This document shows positions 19,318-28,858 of a DNA stretch of 64,000 nt, in pieces; within the stretch, counting starts at the first letter, position 1, and every line of letters starts with the position of its first letter. Under the pieces are notes generated by a model. That model was not told where the DNA came from and did no database searches. It worked only from the letters and a program-made list of their open reading frames with translations. This DNA comes from Actinomycetota bacterium. GTDB taxonomy: Bacteria; Actinomycetota; Thermoleophilia; Gaiellales; F1-60-MAGs149. A program made the position numbers and the translations under genes. Where the stretch lies: assembly GCA_009885805.1 (NCBI GenBank), contig VFJZ01000028.1:1-64000 (forward strand), written 5' to 3'.

Positions 19318-20157
19318 ATGCTGACCGTCGCCCTCGGACTCTCGACCGCCCTTCTCTGGGGTCTCCCCGACGTTCCGCTCGCGGTCGCCGTGCGTCGGAT
19401 CGGCCCGACCGCCGTCCTCGCCGGGTCGCTCGTACTCGGGACGGTCTTGATCGCCCCCGTCGGGCTGTTCGTCGACCTGCCGGACATCACCTGGCGAGGA
19501 GTCGGGCTGGCGGCAATGACGGGCGTGATCATGGCCGCGGGCTACACGATCGCGTTCAAGGCCTTCGAGAGCTGCCCGGTATCGGTCGTCGCGCCAATCA
19601 TCTCCTGCGAAGGGGCGGCCGCTGCCGTCATCGCGGTTGGGTTCGGCGAGCGGCCGGGGTTGCTCCTGATCGGCCTGCTCGCACTCGCCGTCGTCGGCGT
19701 CGTGCTCGTCTCGGCGGCCGGCGGCCAGGCGACGCCGACCTCGGGCGCCGGCGTCGCCTTTGCGGTCGGCGCGGCGCTCGTCTGGGGAGCGATCCTCTTC
19801 CTCGGCGGTCCGGTGACGGACGAACTCGGCGCGTACTGGGGATTCTTCGCCGTGCGCGTCGCTGCGAGCCTCGTGGTGCTGCCGTTCCTGTTCCGCCCGT
19901 CCGTTCGCACTGGGATCCGCTCCGAGCCGTGGCGTCTGCTGGTCTGGGCGGTCGGCGACACCGGCGGCAACCTCTGCTACTTCGCCGCCGCCGATGCCGG
20001 ACCGGTCGCGCTGGCCGGCGTGCTCGCGGCACAGTTCGCGACGTTCGCCGCGATCGGCGGCATGATCTTCCTCGGCGAGCGTCTCCGGCCGCATCAGTGG
20101 GCGGGACTCGTGCTCGTCGTCGGCGCCGTCAGCGCGGTCGCCGCGATCAGCGCCTGA
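19318..20157 (+). CDS. EamA/DMT family transporter
   Basis: Ten hydrophobic segments with internal duplication; FLGERLRPHQWAGLVLVVGAV. Confidence 0.88.
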   Translation: MLTVALGLSTALLWGLPDVPLAVAVRRIGPTAVLAGSLVLGTVLIAPVGLFVDLPDITWRGVGLAAMTGVIMAAGYTIAFKAFESCPVSVVAPIISCEGAAAAVIAVGFGERPGLLLIGLLALAVVGVVLVSAAGGQATPTSGAGVAFAVGAALVWGAILFLGGPVTDELGAYWGFFAVRVAASLVVLPFLFRPSVRTGIRSEPWRLLVWAVGDTGGNLCYFAAADAGPVALAGVLAAQFATFAAIGGMIFLGERLRPHQWAGLVLVVGAVSAVAAISA

Positions 20158-20199
20158 TCGGAGGTTGACGCTGCCGCTGCGGAGCGTCAGGCTGCCCGC

Positions 20200-21348
20200 A
20201 TGATCGACGTCTCGCGCGGCCCCAACGAGCAGCTGATCGGCCGGCCCGGCTCCAGTCACGAGATCGGGACGCCGGCACTCGTGCTCGACCTCGACATCCT
20301 CGATGCGAACATCGCCTCCCTCGCGGCCCATGCGACCGCGCACGGCTACACCGTCCGCGCCGTCGCCAAGATCCACAAGTCGGTCGAGATCGCCCGCCGA
20401 CAGGTCGCCGCCGGCTCGCTCGGCGTCTGCTGCGCGACCCTCCGCGAGGCCGAGGTGATGGCGGATGCCGGCATCCCGGGGGTGGTGCTGTTCACACAGG
20501 TCGTGACGCAGCCGAAGCTCGCCCGCCTCGCCGAGCTCAATGGCCGTGCCGAGGGCCTCCTCGTCTGCACCGACTCGGCCGATAACGTCGCCGCCCTCGA
20601 GGCGGTGGCGCGCGCCTCCGGCCGCCCGCTCGGCGTCCTCGTCGACGTCGAGGTCGGCGGCGGTCGCACCGGCACCGCCGATCCCACGGTCGCCGTCGCA
20701 CTCGCCCGACAGATCGCGGACTGCGACGCGCTGCGCTACGCCGGCGTCCAGGGCTACGTCGGCAACCACCAGAACACGGTCGACTACGACGAACGTCGGG
20801 CCCGCTCCCACGAGCTGCTGCGACCGCTCGTCGAGATCGTCGGCCAGCTGACCGACGCCGACCTCGCGCCGGCGATCGTCAGCGGCGGCGGCACCGGCAC
20901 GCACGACTTTGACCACGAACTCGCCGTCCTGACGGAGGTGCAGGGCGGCACCTACGCCCTGATGGACGTCAACTACCGCGACGTCGTCCTGCGCCGCGAC
21001 GATCCACATCCGTTCGGCGCCGCCCTCGCGGTGCGGGCGACGGTGATCTCGGCCGCGCAGCCCGGCTTCGTCGTCGCCGATGCCGGTATCAAGGAGCTCG
21101 ACTGCATCTTCGGTATCGAGCATCCCGGCGTCCTGCGCGGTGCGCCTGCGGGCGCCGTCTACTCGCTCGTCGGCGACGACATGGGGCGGCTCGACCTTCC
21201 CGCGGGAGCGCGCCTGGCGGTCGGCGCCGTCATCGAGCTACAGCCGCCGCACTGCTACCAGACGCTCGCGATGTACCGCCTGATCCACTGCGTGCGCGGC
21301 GATGACCTCGTCGACATCTGGACGGTCGACGCCCTCGATCAGTGGTGA
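20200..21348 (+). CDS. fold-type III PLP enzyme (D-threonine aldolase / D-serine dehydratase-like)
   Basis: GTPALVLDLDILDANI; VRAVAKIHKS; GYVGNHQNT; SGGGTGTHDFD; LQPPHCYQT. Confidence 0.85.
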   Translation: MIDVSRGPNEQLIGRPGSSHEIGTPALVLDLDILDANIASLAAHATAHGYTVRAVAKIHKSVEIARRQVAAGSLGVCCATLREAEVMADAGIPGVVLFTQVVTQPKLARLAELNGRAEGLLVCTDSADNVAALEAVARASGRPLGVLVDVEVGGGRTGTADPTVAVALARQIADCDALRYAGVQGYVGNHQNTVDYDERRARSHELLRPLVEIVGQLTDADLAPAIVSGGGTGTHDFDHELAVLTEVQGGTYALMDVNYRDVVLRRDDPHPFGAALAVRATVISAAQPGFVVADAGIKELDCIFGIEHPGVLRGAPAGAVYSLVGDDMGRLDLPAGARLAVGAVIELQPPHCYQTLAMYRLIHCVRGDDLVDIWTVDALDQW

Positions 21349-21349
21349 G

Positions 21350-22114
21350 TCAGTTGCCGGTCTCGCCCGGAAGGCCGCGGCGCGACCACTCGCTCCACGA
21401 GCCCGGATACAGCCGAGCGTCGGGCCGCCCCGCGTGGTGCAGCGCGAGCAGGTTGACGCAGGCCGTGACGCCCGAGCCGCAGTAGACAGCGATCTCGTCA
21501 GCCTCGAGGACCGCGGGCGGGAAGGCGAGCGGGCCTGCGAACGGCACGTTGACGGCGCCCGGGATGTGCCCCGCAACCGGGTCGAGGCCGGCGAGCGGGT
21601 GATCTGACGGCTCACCCGCGAATCGGGCCGGGGCGCGGGAGTCGATGACGACGAGCCGCCGGTCGCCGAGGCGCTCCAGCACCTCGTCGGCGTCGATCAG
21701 GTCATCGTCGCGGACGCGCGGCACGAACACCGCCGTGTCCGGCGTCTCATCGCCCGTCGCGAGCGGCCCGCGCCAGACGCCCACCCCGCGGTCGAGGACG
21801 CCCGCGTGCTCGTGCCCGAAGTGCCGGAGGAGCCACCAGAGGCGCGCCGCCCCGCCCTCACCCGCCTCGTCGTAGGCGACCACCAACGCGTCGTCGCCGA
21901 TGCCGGCGCGTGACGCCGCCGCCGCGAACGCAGTCGCGGTCGGCAGCGGGTGGCGGCCGGCGGCCGGCGCATCGGTCAGATCCGAGAGGTCGCTGTCGAG
22001 GTTGAGGTGGGCAGCACCCGGGACATGGCCGGCCCGGTACCGCTCCACGGCAGCGGCCGGGTCGAGCAGGTCGAAGCGGCAGTCGACGAAGACGTAGCGC
22101 ACGGCCGCGATCAT
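21350..22114 (-). CDS. sulfurtransferase, tandem rhodanese (thiosulfate/3-mercaptopyruvate type)
   Basis: FVDCRFDL...HVPGAAHLNLD; VIDSRAPARFAGE; VYCGSGVTACVNLLAL catalytic loop. Confidence 0.92.
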   Translation of the reverse strand: MIAAVRYVFVDCRFDLLDPAAAVERYRAGHVPGAAHLNLDSDLSDLTDAPAAGRHPLPTATAFAAAASRAGIGDDALVVAYDEAGEGGAARLWWLLRHFGHEHAGVLDRGVGVWRGPLATGDETPDTAVFVPRVRDDDLIDADEVLERLGDRRLVVIDSRAPARFAGEPSDHPLAGLDPVAGHIPGAVNVPFAGPLAFPPAVLEADEIAVYCGSGVTACVNLLALHHAGRPDARLYPGSWSEWSRRGLPGETGN

Positions 22115-22137
22115 ACCGGCGGCTACCCTGCTCCACG

Positions 22138-22434
22138 GTGAAGAACCAGGTGATGGCGGTGCTGCTGCTGGCGCTGCTCGCGGGTGTGGTCGGCAACGTG
22201 TCGCAGCGGAAGATCTACGGCCCGACCGACCGTGAGCGGGCGGCAAACGCACGCATCGAGGCGGCGCGCGACGCGCAGGACCTGGCAGCCTTCGAGCGGG
22301 CCAAGAAGGAGGCTGCGGTCGAGATCAGTCCCGGCGCGTTCGGCTGGACGGTCGTGCCGCCCCTCGTCATCGGCGGCATCGGCGCGATCTGGCTGCGTCG
22401 CCGCTGGCCGACCCCGGCGCCGGTGGCCGACTGA
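22138..22434 (+). CDS. small hypothetical membrane protein
   Basis: GTG start; two TM segments flanking a charged segment. Confidence 0.6.
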   Translation: MKNQVMAVLLLALLAGVVGNVSQRKIYGPTDRERAANARIEAARDAQDLAAFERAKKEAAVEISPGAFGWTVVPPLVIGGIGAIWLRRRWPTPAPVAD

Positions 22435-22601
22435 TGGCGCTCGTCATCGGATTCTGCGTCCTCGGCGCCTGCCTCGCGGCGATCGCCGTCGCCGCGGCCT
22501 CGGCCGGCACCTGGCCCGTGGCGGTCGGCTCCGGCGGTCTCGCGGGCTGGTTCGTGGTGTCCGCCGTGGGCGCGTTCCGGCGCCTGAGAAGAGTTCGCTA
22601 G
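22434..22601 (+). CDS. small hypothetical membrane protein
   Basis: MALVIGFCVLGACLAAIAVAAASAGTWPVAVGSGGLAGWFVVSAVGAFRRLRRVR; ATG overlaps upstream TGA. Confidence 0.55.
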   Translation: MALVIGFCVLGACLAAIAVAAASAGTWPVAVGSGGLAGWFVVSAVGAFRRLRRVR

Positions 22602-22604
22602 GCG

Positions 22605-23492
22605 GTGCCGAACCTGGTTGACATGGTGGACGTGGACTGGTTCCTGGAGGGTGAGCGGGCGCGCGGCGCGTCGGCGGCGACGCTGCGCTCCTACGGGTCA
22701 GACCTCCGCGCCTACGCCGTCTGGCTGGCCGCGCGCGGGATGGCGCCCGCGTCCGCGACGCGCGCTGACGTCCGCGCCTACGGCGTTGAGTTGGCAGCGC
22801 GCGGGCTCGTCGCAACCTCGCGCGCACGGGCGCTGTCATCGATCCGCGGCTTTCACCGCCGCCTGCACGAGGGCGGGCGCTCGCCGGTCGATGCGGCCGT
22901 CGACATGCCGGGGCCGCGACGCGGGCGGCATCTCCCCGACGTGCCGCGCGCGGACGAGATGACAGATCTGCTCGACGCGCCGTGGCCGGCGACGGCCGCC
23001 GGGCTCCGCGATCACGCGCTGCTTGAGCTGATCTACGGCTGCGGCCTGCGGGTCTCCGAGGCGTGCCGCCTCGACCGCGGCGACCTCGACGGCCGCTCGG
23101 TCCGGGTCCACGGCAAGGGAGCGCGTCTGCGCGTCGTCCCGCTCGGCGCTCCGGCAGCCGACGCCGCCGGCGCGTGGCTCGCCCGCGGACGCCCCACCGT
23201 CGCAGTCGCAGAGGAGCCGGACGCGTTCTTCGTCTCGCTCCGGGGACGCCGTCTCGACCCGACCACGGTGCGGCGGATCCTCGCCCGGCGCCTCGCCGCC
23301 ACCGGTCTTCCGCACCGGTCGCCGCATGCCCTCCGCCACGCCTACGCGACGCATCTGCTCGAGGGCGGAGGGGACCTGCGCGCAATCCAGGAGCTTCTGG
23401 GGCATGCTTCGTTAGCGAGCACCGAGATCTACACGCGCGTCTCCGTTCCCCATCTCCGTCACGCTCACGGACTCGCGCACCCCCGAGGTTGA
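22605..23492 (+). CDS. xerD: tyrosine recombinase XerC/XerD
   Basis: LIYGCGLRVSEACRLDRGDLD; HALRHAYATHLLEGGGDLRAIQELLGHASLASTEIYTRVS. Confidence 0.93.
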   Translation: MPNLVDMVDVDWFLEGERARGASAATLRSYGSDLRAYAVWLAARGMAPASATRADVRAYGVELAARGLVATSRARALSSIRGFHRRLHEGGRSPVDAAVDMPGPRRGRHLPDVPRADEMTDLLDAPWPATAAGLRDHALLELIYGCGLRVSEACRLDRGDLDGRSVRVHGKGARLRVVPLGAPAADAAGAWLARGRPTVAVAEEPDAFFVSLRGRRLDPTTVRRILARRLAATGLPHRSPHALRHAYATHLLEGGGDLRAIQELLGHASLASTEIYTRVSVPHLRHAHGLAHPRG

Positions 23493-24268
23493 TGGCCACA
23501 TCGAAAGTAGCGATCGAGGACGTCTGGCAGCGTTACCGCACTTCGCGGGACAAGGCGCTGCGGGATCGCTTGATCCTCAACTACGCCCCACTGGTGAAGT
23601 ACGTCGCCGGTCGTCTCGGCACGAGCTTGCCCGCCCATGTCGACGAGGGTGACCTCGTCTCCTACGGCCTGCTCGGCCTGATCGGCGCGATCGAGCGCTA
23701 CGACCCGGGCCGCGAGATCAAGTTCGAGACGTACGCGATCTCGCGCATCAAGGGCTCGATCATCGACGAACTGCGCTCGCTGGACTGGGTGCCGAGGTCG
23801 GTCCGCTCCCGCGCCCGGGAGATCGAGCGGGCGATGCTGGAGTTGGAGAACCGCCTCAAGCGGTCGCCGACCGACGAGGAGGTCGCGGTGGAGATCGGCA
23901 TCACCCTCAGCGAGTTCCAGGACGCACTGACGGCGATCTCGCGCACCTCGGTCGCCGCGCTCGACGAGCTCTGGCAGATCTCCACGTTTGGCGGCGACAC
24001 CGTCTCCCTGATCGACACGATCGAGGACCCGCACGCCGACGATCCCTCCGCGGCGATGGGGCAGACGGAGGTGCGGGAGGCACTGGCCGAGGCGATTCAG
24101 CGGCTGCCGGAACGCGAGTGCCTCGTCATCACGCTCTACTACTACGAGGAGTTGACGCTCCGCGAGATCGGCGAGGTCCTGAGCGTCACCGAGTCGCGCG
24201 TCTCGCAGTTGCACACGAAGGCGATCCTCCGCCTCAAGGTGCGGCTGCAGGGCTCGCTCGCACGCTGA
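23492..24268 (+). CDS. whiG: RNA polymerase sigma factor, FliA/WhiG family
   Basis: VWQRYRTSRDKALRDRLILNYAPLVKYVAGRL; GLIGAIERYDPGREIKFETYAISRIKGSIIDELRSLDWVPRSVR; LTLREIGEVLSVTESRVSQLHTKAI. Confidence 0.92.
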   Translation: MATSKVAIEDVWQRYRTSRDKALRDRLILNYAPLVKYVAGRLGTSLPAHVDEGDLVSYGLLGLIGAIERYDPGREIKFETYAISRIKGSIIDELRSLDWVPRSVRSRAREIERAMLELENRLKRSPTDEEVAVEIGITLSEFQDALTAISRTSVAALDELWQISTFGGDTVSLIDTIEDPHADDPSAAMGQTEVREALAEAIQRLPERECLVITLYYYEELTLREIGEVLSVTESRVSQLHTKAILRLKVRLQGSLAR

Positions 24269-24336
24269 CGCGACCGCGCGAAGGCCTGCTCTCCAGATCG
24301 GTACAATCGCCTCCGACTCGCGTCGGGAGGAAGGTC

Positions 24337-26406
24337 ATGCCGCAGGAGCCAGCCAAGATTCGCAATGTCGCCGTGCTCGGCCATCGTGGGACCGGGAAGA
24401 CGTCCCTCGTCGAATCGCTGCTCTACGAGAGCGGCGCGACGACCCGGCTCGGTACGGTCGCGGACGGCACGACCGTCACCGACTACGACGACGACGAGAA
24501 GCGGCGCTCGATGTCGATCACGGCCTCGCTCGCGCGCTGTACCTGGGAGGGGCGCCGTCTGAACCTGATCGACACGCCCGGCGATCCCGCCTTCCAGGGC
24601 GACGCGCTCGGCGCCCTGCGGGTCGTCGAGGGCGTGATCTTCGAGATCTCGGGTGTCGCCGGCGTCGAGGTCTCGACCGACCGGCTCTGGCGTCGCGCCG
24701 ACGAACTCGGCCTCCCACGCGTCCTGCACGTCAACCTGCTCGATCGGGAGCGCGCCGACTTCGATGCCGCGCTCGCCTCGCTCCACGCGCTGTCCGACAG
24801 CGTCGTCGCGGTCTCGATGCCGATGGGGCACGAGCACGACTACACAGGGGTGATCGACCTTGTCCACATGCGTGCATATCCAGATCCTAAGGGTCAACGT
24901 GAAGGTGATGGTGAGGAGATCCCCGCGGCGTACGCGGCCGAGGCGCAGCGCCGCCACGACGAACTGATCGAGCGGGTCGCGGAGTCGGCCGACGAGTTGA
25001 TCGAGAAGTACCTCGACGGCCAGGAGATCACGGCCGGCGAGATGGCGTCGGCGCTCAAGGCAATGGTGCTGCGGGGGGCGATCTTCCCGGTCACCTGCGG
25101 TGCGGCGGCGCGCAACTCCGGCACGCACGCGCTGCTCGACCTGCTCGTCGAGGCCCTGCCGTCACCGAAGCGCGCCGGCGGACTGAAGGCGGCCGACGCG
25201 GCCGGCGAGGAGGTCGTCGTCGGCCTCGACGACGGTGTCGTCGCGTACGTCTTCAAGACGATCGCGGACCCGTTCGCGGGGAGACTGTCGCTGTTCCGTG
25301 TCTTTGCCGGCACGGTCTCGGGCGACTCGCACCTCATCAACCAGCGGACGCGCGCGAAGGAGCGCACGGGTGCGCTGCTGGAGGTGCAGGGGAAGGACCA
25401 TAGCCCCTGCACGTCGTTCGGGCCGGGGGAGATCGGTGCCGTCGCGAAGTTGAAGGACGTGACGACCGGCGACGTCCTGCTCGACCGCGAGCGCGACCTC
25501 GTGATCCCGCCCGTGCGCCTGCCGGCCCCGGTCGTATCGGTCGCAGTCGAGCCTGCCAAGAAGGGCGAGGAGGACAAGCTCAACCAGGCTCTGCGTCGGC
25601 TGGAGGAAGAGGACCCCACTCTCGTCGTGCACCGGGACGAGCGCACCGGCGAGCAACTCGTCGAGGGGCTCTCGCAGATGCATATCGAGGTCACCGTCGA
25701 GCGCGTCAAGCGGCGGTTCGGCGTCGAGATGATCACGCACCCGCCGCGCGTGCCCTACCTGGAGGCGATCCGCAAGCAGGCCCGTGGTCACGGCCGGCAC
25801 AAGAAGCAGACGGGCGGCCGCGGGCAGTTCGGCGACTGCCACGTCGAGATCGCGCCCCTGCTCGGTCACGAGGGCTACGAGTTTCACGACAAGATCGTCG
25901 GCGGCGTCATCCCCCAGGGTTTCCGGGGCGCGGTCGACAAGGGCATCCAGGAGTCGATGACGCGGGGTCCGCTCGCGGGGTTCCCGGTCGTCGGCGTCGG
26001 CGTGACGCTCGTCGATGGCAGCTACCACAACGTCGACTCGAGTGAGATGGCGTTCAAGATCGCCGGGTCGATGGCGTTCCGCGAGGCGATGGCGAAGGCC
26101 GACCCGGTGATGCTCGAGCCCGTCATGGCGGTCGAGATCTCCGTCCCCGACGACTCGGTCGGCGACATCACGGGCGACCTCAACTCCCGGCGTGGTCGGC
26201 TGCTCGGCATCGAGCCGCGCGGTTCGTCGACGACGGTGCGGGCCGAGGTGCCGATGGCGGAGATGCTTACCTACTCGCAGACGCTGACGTCCGTCACCGG
26301 TGGCCGCGGCGACTACGCGATGAGCTTCCTGCGCTACGAGGAGGTGCCTGTCCACATCTCGCAGAAGGTGATGGCGGAGGCGAAGAAGGAGGCCGAGGCG
26401 CACTGA
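24337..26406 (+). CDS. elongation factor G-like GTPase (EF-G paralog)
   Basis: GHRGTGKTSL (G1), DTPGD (G3), domain IV/V TGGRGQFGDCHVEI, TGDLNSRRGR; upstream GGAGG. Confidence 0.92.
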   Translation: MPQEPAKIRNVAVLGHRGTGKTSLVESLLYESGATTRLGTVADGTTVTDYDDDEKRRSMSITASLARCTWEGRRLNLIDTPGDPAFQGDALGALRVVEGVIFEISGVAGVEVSTDRLWRRADELGLPRVLHVNLLDRERADFDAALASLHALSDSVVAVSMPMGHEHDYTGVIDLVHMRAYPDPKGQREGDGEEIPAAYAAEAQRRHDELIERVAESADELIEKYLDGQEITAGEMASALKAMVLRGAIFPVTCGAAARNSGTHALLDLLVEALPSPKRAGGLKAADAAGEEVVVGLDDGVVAYVFKTIADPFAGRLSLFRVFAGTVSGDSHLINQRTRAKERTGALLEVQGKDHSPCTSFGPGEIGAVAKLKDVTTGDVLLDRERDLVIPPVRLPAPVVSVAVEPAKKGEEDKLNQALRRLEEEDPTLVVHRDERTGEQLVEGLSQMHIEVTVERVKRRFGVEMITHPPRVPYLEAIRKQARGHGRHKKQTGGRGQFGDCHVEIAPLLGHEGYEFHDKIVGGVIPQGFRGAVDKGIQESMTRGPLAGFPVVGVGVTLVDGSYHNVDSSEMAFKIAGSMAFREAMAKADPVMLEPVMAVEISVPDDSVGDITGDLNSRRGRLLGIEPRGSSTTVRAEVPMAEMLTYSQTLTSVTGGRGDYAMSFLRYEEVPVHISQKVMAEAKKEAEAH

Positions 26407-26436
26407 GGTTCGCCTCGATCCTGGCAAGATTCACGC

Positions 26437-27105
26437 GTGGTGCGTCTCCGCCAACAGCAGGCCGTCGTGCGATGCGACTATTGCGAGCGAACGATGCTGC
26501 TGGGCGAGGTCGTCTCGTCGTTCCGCGATGGCCGTGAGACGCGCGTCGTCTGCGCGCTCTGCGAGCTCAACGCCCTCGCGCGCGGGTGGTTGCGGGATGG
26601 GCAGCCGGACCCGCCGCCGGCGCCGCGCGAGCTGCGCGAAGGGTTGATCGCACGGCTGCGCAAGCCGCGGGAGGAACGCCGCGCGGCCGCTGCCACGCGA
26701 CGGTCCGAGCCGAAGCACACGGTCGGGGTCGTCCGACTCACCGGTGAGGAACTGGTCGTCGCGGAGCGGGCGCGGGACCGCGAGGCGGAGCGTGCGCAGG
26801 CCGCCGCGCACGCGGTCGCGAGCAGCCTCGAGATCTTCAACGGCAGCGCCTACCGGCGCACGATCCACGGCATCGCCCGCACGCTCGGCGGGCCGCGCGT
26901 CTCCGTCATCCCGCTCGGCGGTACCCGCCCCGACGTCGTCATCACGATCGGCTGGGACATCTCCTGGTACCAGTACCGCGTCGACGCCGAGGCCGATCCG
27001 ACGGTGCGGCTGGAGGGCCGCGGCGACGACGTCATGGAACTCGGCGCCCGCTGGCGCTCGTGGAACGCCCGGCTCGACGAGGCGGGCGCGATCGTGCTGG
27101 CATGA
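26437..27105 (+). CDS. hypothetical protein with N-terminal zinc ribbon
   Basis: RCDYCERTMLLGEVVSSFRDGRETRVVCALC; conserved-looking C-terminal domain. Confidence 0.75.
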   Translation: MVRLRQQQAVVRCDYCERTMLLGEVVSSFRDGRETRVVCALCELNALARGWLRDGQPDPPPAPRELREGLIARLRKPREERRAAAATRRSEPKHTVGVVRLTGEELVVAERARDREAERAQAAAHAVASSLEIFNGSAYRRTIHGIARTLGGPRVSVIPLGGTRPDVVITIGWDISWYQYRVDAEADPTVRLEGRGDDVMELGARWRSWNARLDEAGAIVLA

Positions 27106-28325
27106 GAATCACGGTGGTGGTGGTCGCCGGGCTCGCCGTCGTCGCGACGCCGGCGGGTGCGGCCGATGTCCGGGGCCGCCCCTGGCCCGGCGGCGTGATC
27201 TCCTACGCCGTCGCGTCGAACGCGCTGGCGCCCGCCGTGCGGACGGCGGCCCGGGCGTGGAATCGCTCGGGTGTCCGGGTGGTGCTCCGCGAGGTGCCAC
27301 GTGGTAGCGCGGACGTGATTGTCACGAGCCTGCCGTCCCGTCCGTGCTTCGGGGCGATCGGTCGGGCGACGCTCGGCTACGTGCCCGGCTTCGGCGGTCG
27401 GATGTGGCTGCAGGCGACCTGCGGCGAGGGCGTGCGGGTGATGGCCGCCGCGCACGAGTTCGGGCATATCCTCGGTCTCGGCCACGAGGATCGGCGCTGT
27501 GCGCTGATGAACTCTTCACACGTCGCTCGCTGCGGGCCGCAGCCGCTGGCATGGGAGTGGTACTGCTCGCCGCCGCGCAACGACGATCGGCGCGGTGCCC
27601 TGCGGCTCTACGGTGGCCGGTTCCGCAGCGCCAGCGTCAGCTTCTGCGTCTCGCCGCAGCTGCCCCGGCCTCTGTCCCGGCTTCGGGACGAGGCCGACCC
27701 CGTCGGCTCGCTGGCCCGTGTCGTGCTGACGTTCCGCAACCCCGTCCGCCGGCTCGATCGCGTGACCGTGCAGCGGCGCCGCGGGCGGTCGTGTCCGAAC
27801 ACGCCGCTGTCGCAGCAGATCGGCGTCCAGCAGCGGCCAGGCGCGGCGCCGCGGCTCGGCAACCTCGTGACGGAGTATGTCGCCACGGATCGGCGCGGCG
27901 TCGCGGAACGCATCGAGGATCTCGCCGTCGTGGGCGAGGGGGACTGGTGCTACGCGGTGTTCGTGTTCGATCGGCGCGGGCGCTGGCGGCTCGCCGGCGA
28001 GCGACGTGTCACTCGTGGCGTCGAGGCGCCCCTGGCTGCGCGGGTAGGCCTCGGCGCCGCACCCCTGCCGGCTGGCGGCGTGCAGGTGACGTGGACGACG
28101 CCGGTGACTCCGCTGGTGGCCGTCGAGGTGCTCCGCACGCTCGGCCCGTGTCCGGCCGACGCGGCGACGATGCCGGTCCTGGCGAGTGGCCCGACGGCTG
28201 CCGGGCCCGCCGCCGTCGGCGATCCGGACCCGACGCCGGGCCCGCGCTGCTACGCCGTCCGCTTTCGTCCGGCCGGCGCCGACGTCGCGCCGCGCATCGC
28301 CGTTGCGGCGCCGGTCACGATCTAG
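27102..28325 (+). CDS. matrixin-like secreted metalloprotease
   Basis: Signal peptide MRITVVVVAGLAVVATPAGAA; zinc motif AAHEFGHILGLGHED with downstream ALMNSS. Confidence 0.85.
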   Translation: MRITVVVVAGLAVVATPAGAADVRGRPWPGGVISYAVASNALAPAVRTAARAWNRSGVRVVLREVPRGSADVIVTSLPSRPCFGAIGRATLGYVPGFGGRMWLQATCGEGVRVMAAAHEFGHILGLGHEDRRCALMNSSHVARCGPQPLAWEWYCSPPRNDDRRGALRLYGGRFRSASVSFCVSPQLPRPLSRLRDEADPVGSLARVVLTFRNPVRRLDRVTVQRRRGRSCPNTPLSQQIGVQQRPGAAPRLGNLVTEYVATDRRGVAERIEDLAVVGEGDWCYAVFVFDRRGRWRLAGERRVTRGVEAPLAARVGLGAAPLPAGGVQVTWTTPVTPLVAVEVLRTLGPCPADAATMPVLASGPTAAGPAAVGDPDPTPGPRCYAVRFRPAGADVAPRIAVAAPVTI

Positions 28326-28589
28326 GCCGTCCTGGTCGATACAGGAGGCATGCCGCCTCGCTCCTCCGGCATGCACATTCAGTCGACCCGCGTCGCGCGT
28401 GGCCGCTTTCGGCACCATCTGACGCGGACCGCGCAGCCCGCGCCGGTGGATCCGTACGAGTCGACCGGATCACGGATCTTGCATGGCCACGCGCGCGAGC
28501 GCCTGGAGCACCTGCATGCGGACTTCGAGCTCGATTCCCGCTACCAGCGACACGACGACGTCGCCTGAGGCGCCTATACTCGGCGCATC

Positions 28590-28814
28590 ATGCGCCTGAC
28601 CGATCTCCACCACGACCTCGACCTGCTGCGCGGCGACGTCGCCGCCGAACTCGAGGCCGTCACGCGTCTCGAGTCGCAGACCTCGACGCTGCACGACGAG
28701 GAGGCGCGCGAAGAGGTGCGCCGGATCGCGGACGAGAAGAAGGCGCATGCGGCCGCGCTGCTCCGTCAGATCGAGCGGCTCGACCCGAAGTTCTCGGAGC
28801 GGCTGCGCGGGTAG
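28590..28814 (+). CDS. small hypothetical helical protein
   Basis: 74 aa MRLTDLHHDLDLLRGDVAAELEAVTRLESQTSTLHDEEAREEVRRIADEKKAHAAALLRQIERLDPKF. Confidence 0.6.
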   Translation: MRLTDLHHDLDLLRGDVAAELEAVTRLESQTSTLHDEEAREEVRRIADEKKAHAAALLRQIERLDPKFSERLRG

Positions 28815-28815
28815 C

Positions 28816-28844
28816 GGAACAAAGGGGCCAGGCCCCTTTGTTCC
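28816..28844. repeat. palindrome family copy 2
   Basis: GGAACAAAGGGGCC-A-GGCCCCTTTGTTCC, perfect 14-bp arms. Confidence 0.8.
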
Positions 28845-28858
28845 ACCGGTTCCCGCTG

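Noticed and set aside
19261-21123. Upstream extension of minus-strand ORF 18817-21123 and similar long minus ORFs (13539-15044, 38139-40430)
   Set aside because: Antisense to conserved genes (EamA transporter, PLP enzyme, ComM, HyuA); compositionally biased.
28350-28568. 72-aa ORF MPPRSSGMHIQSTRVARGRFRHHL...
   Set aside because: No recognisable features, weak coding character; not listed as a CDS.
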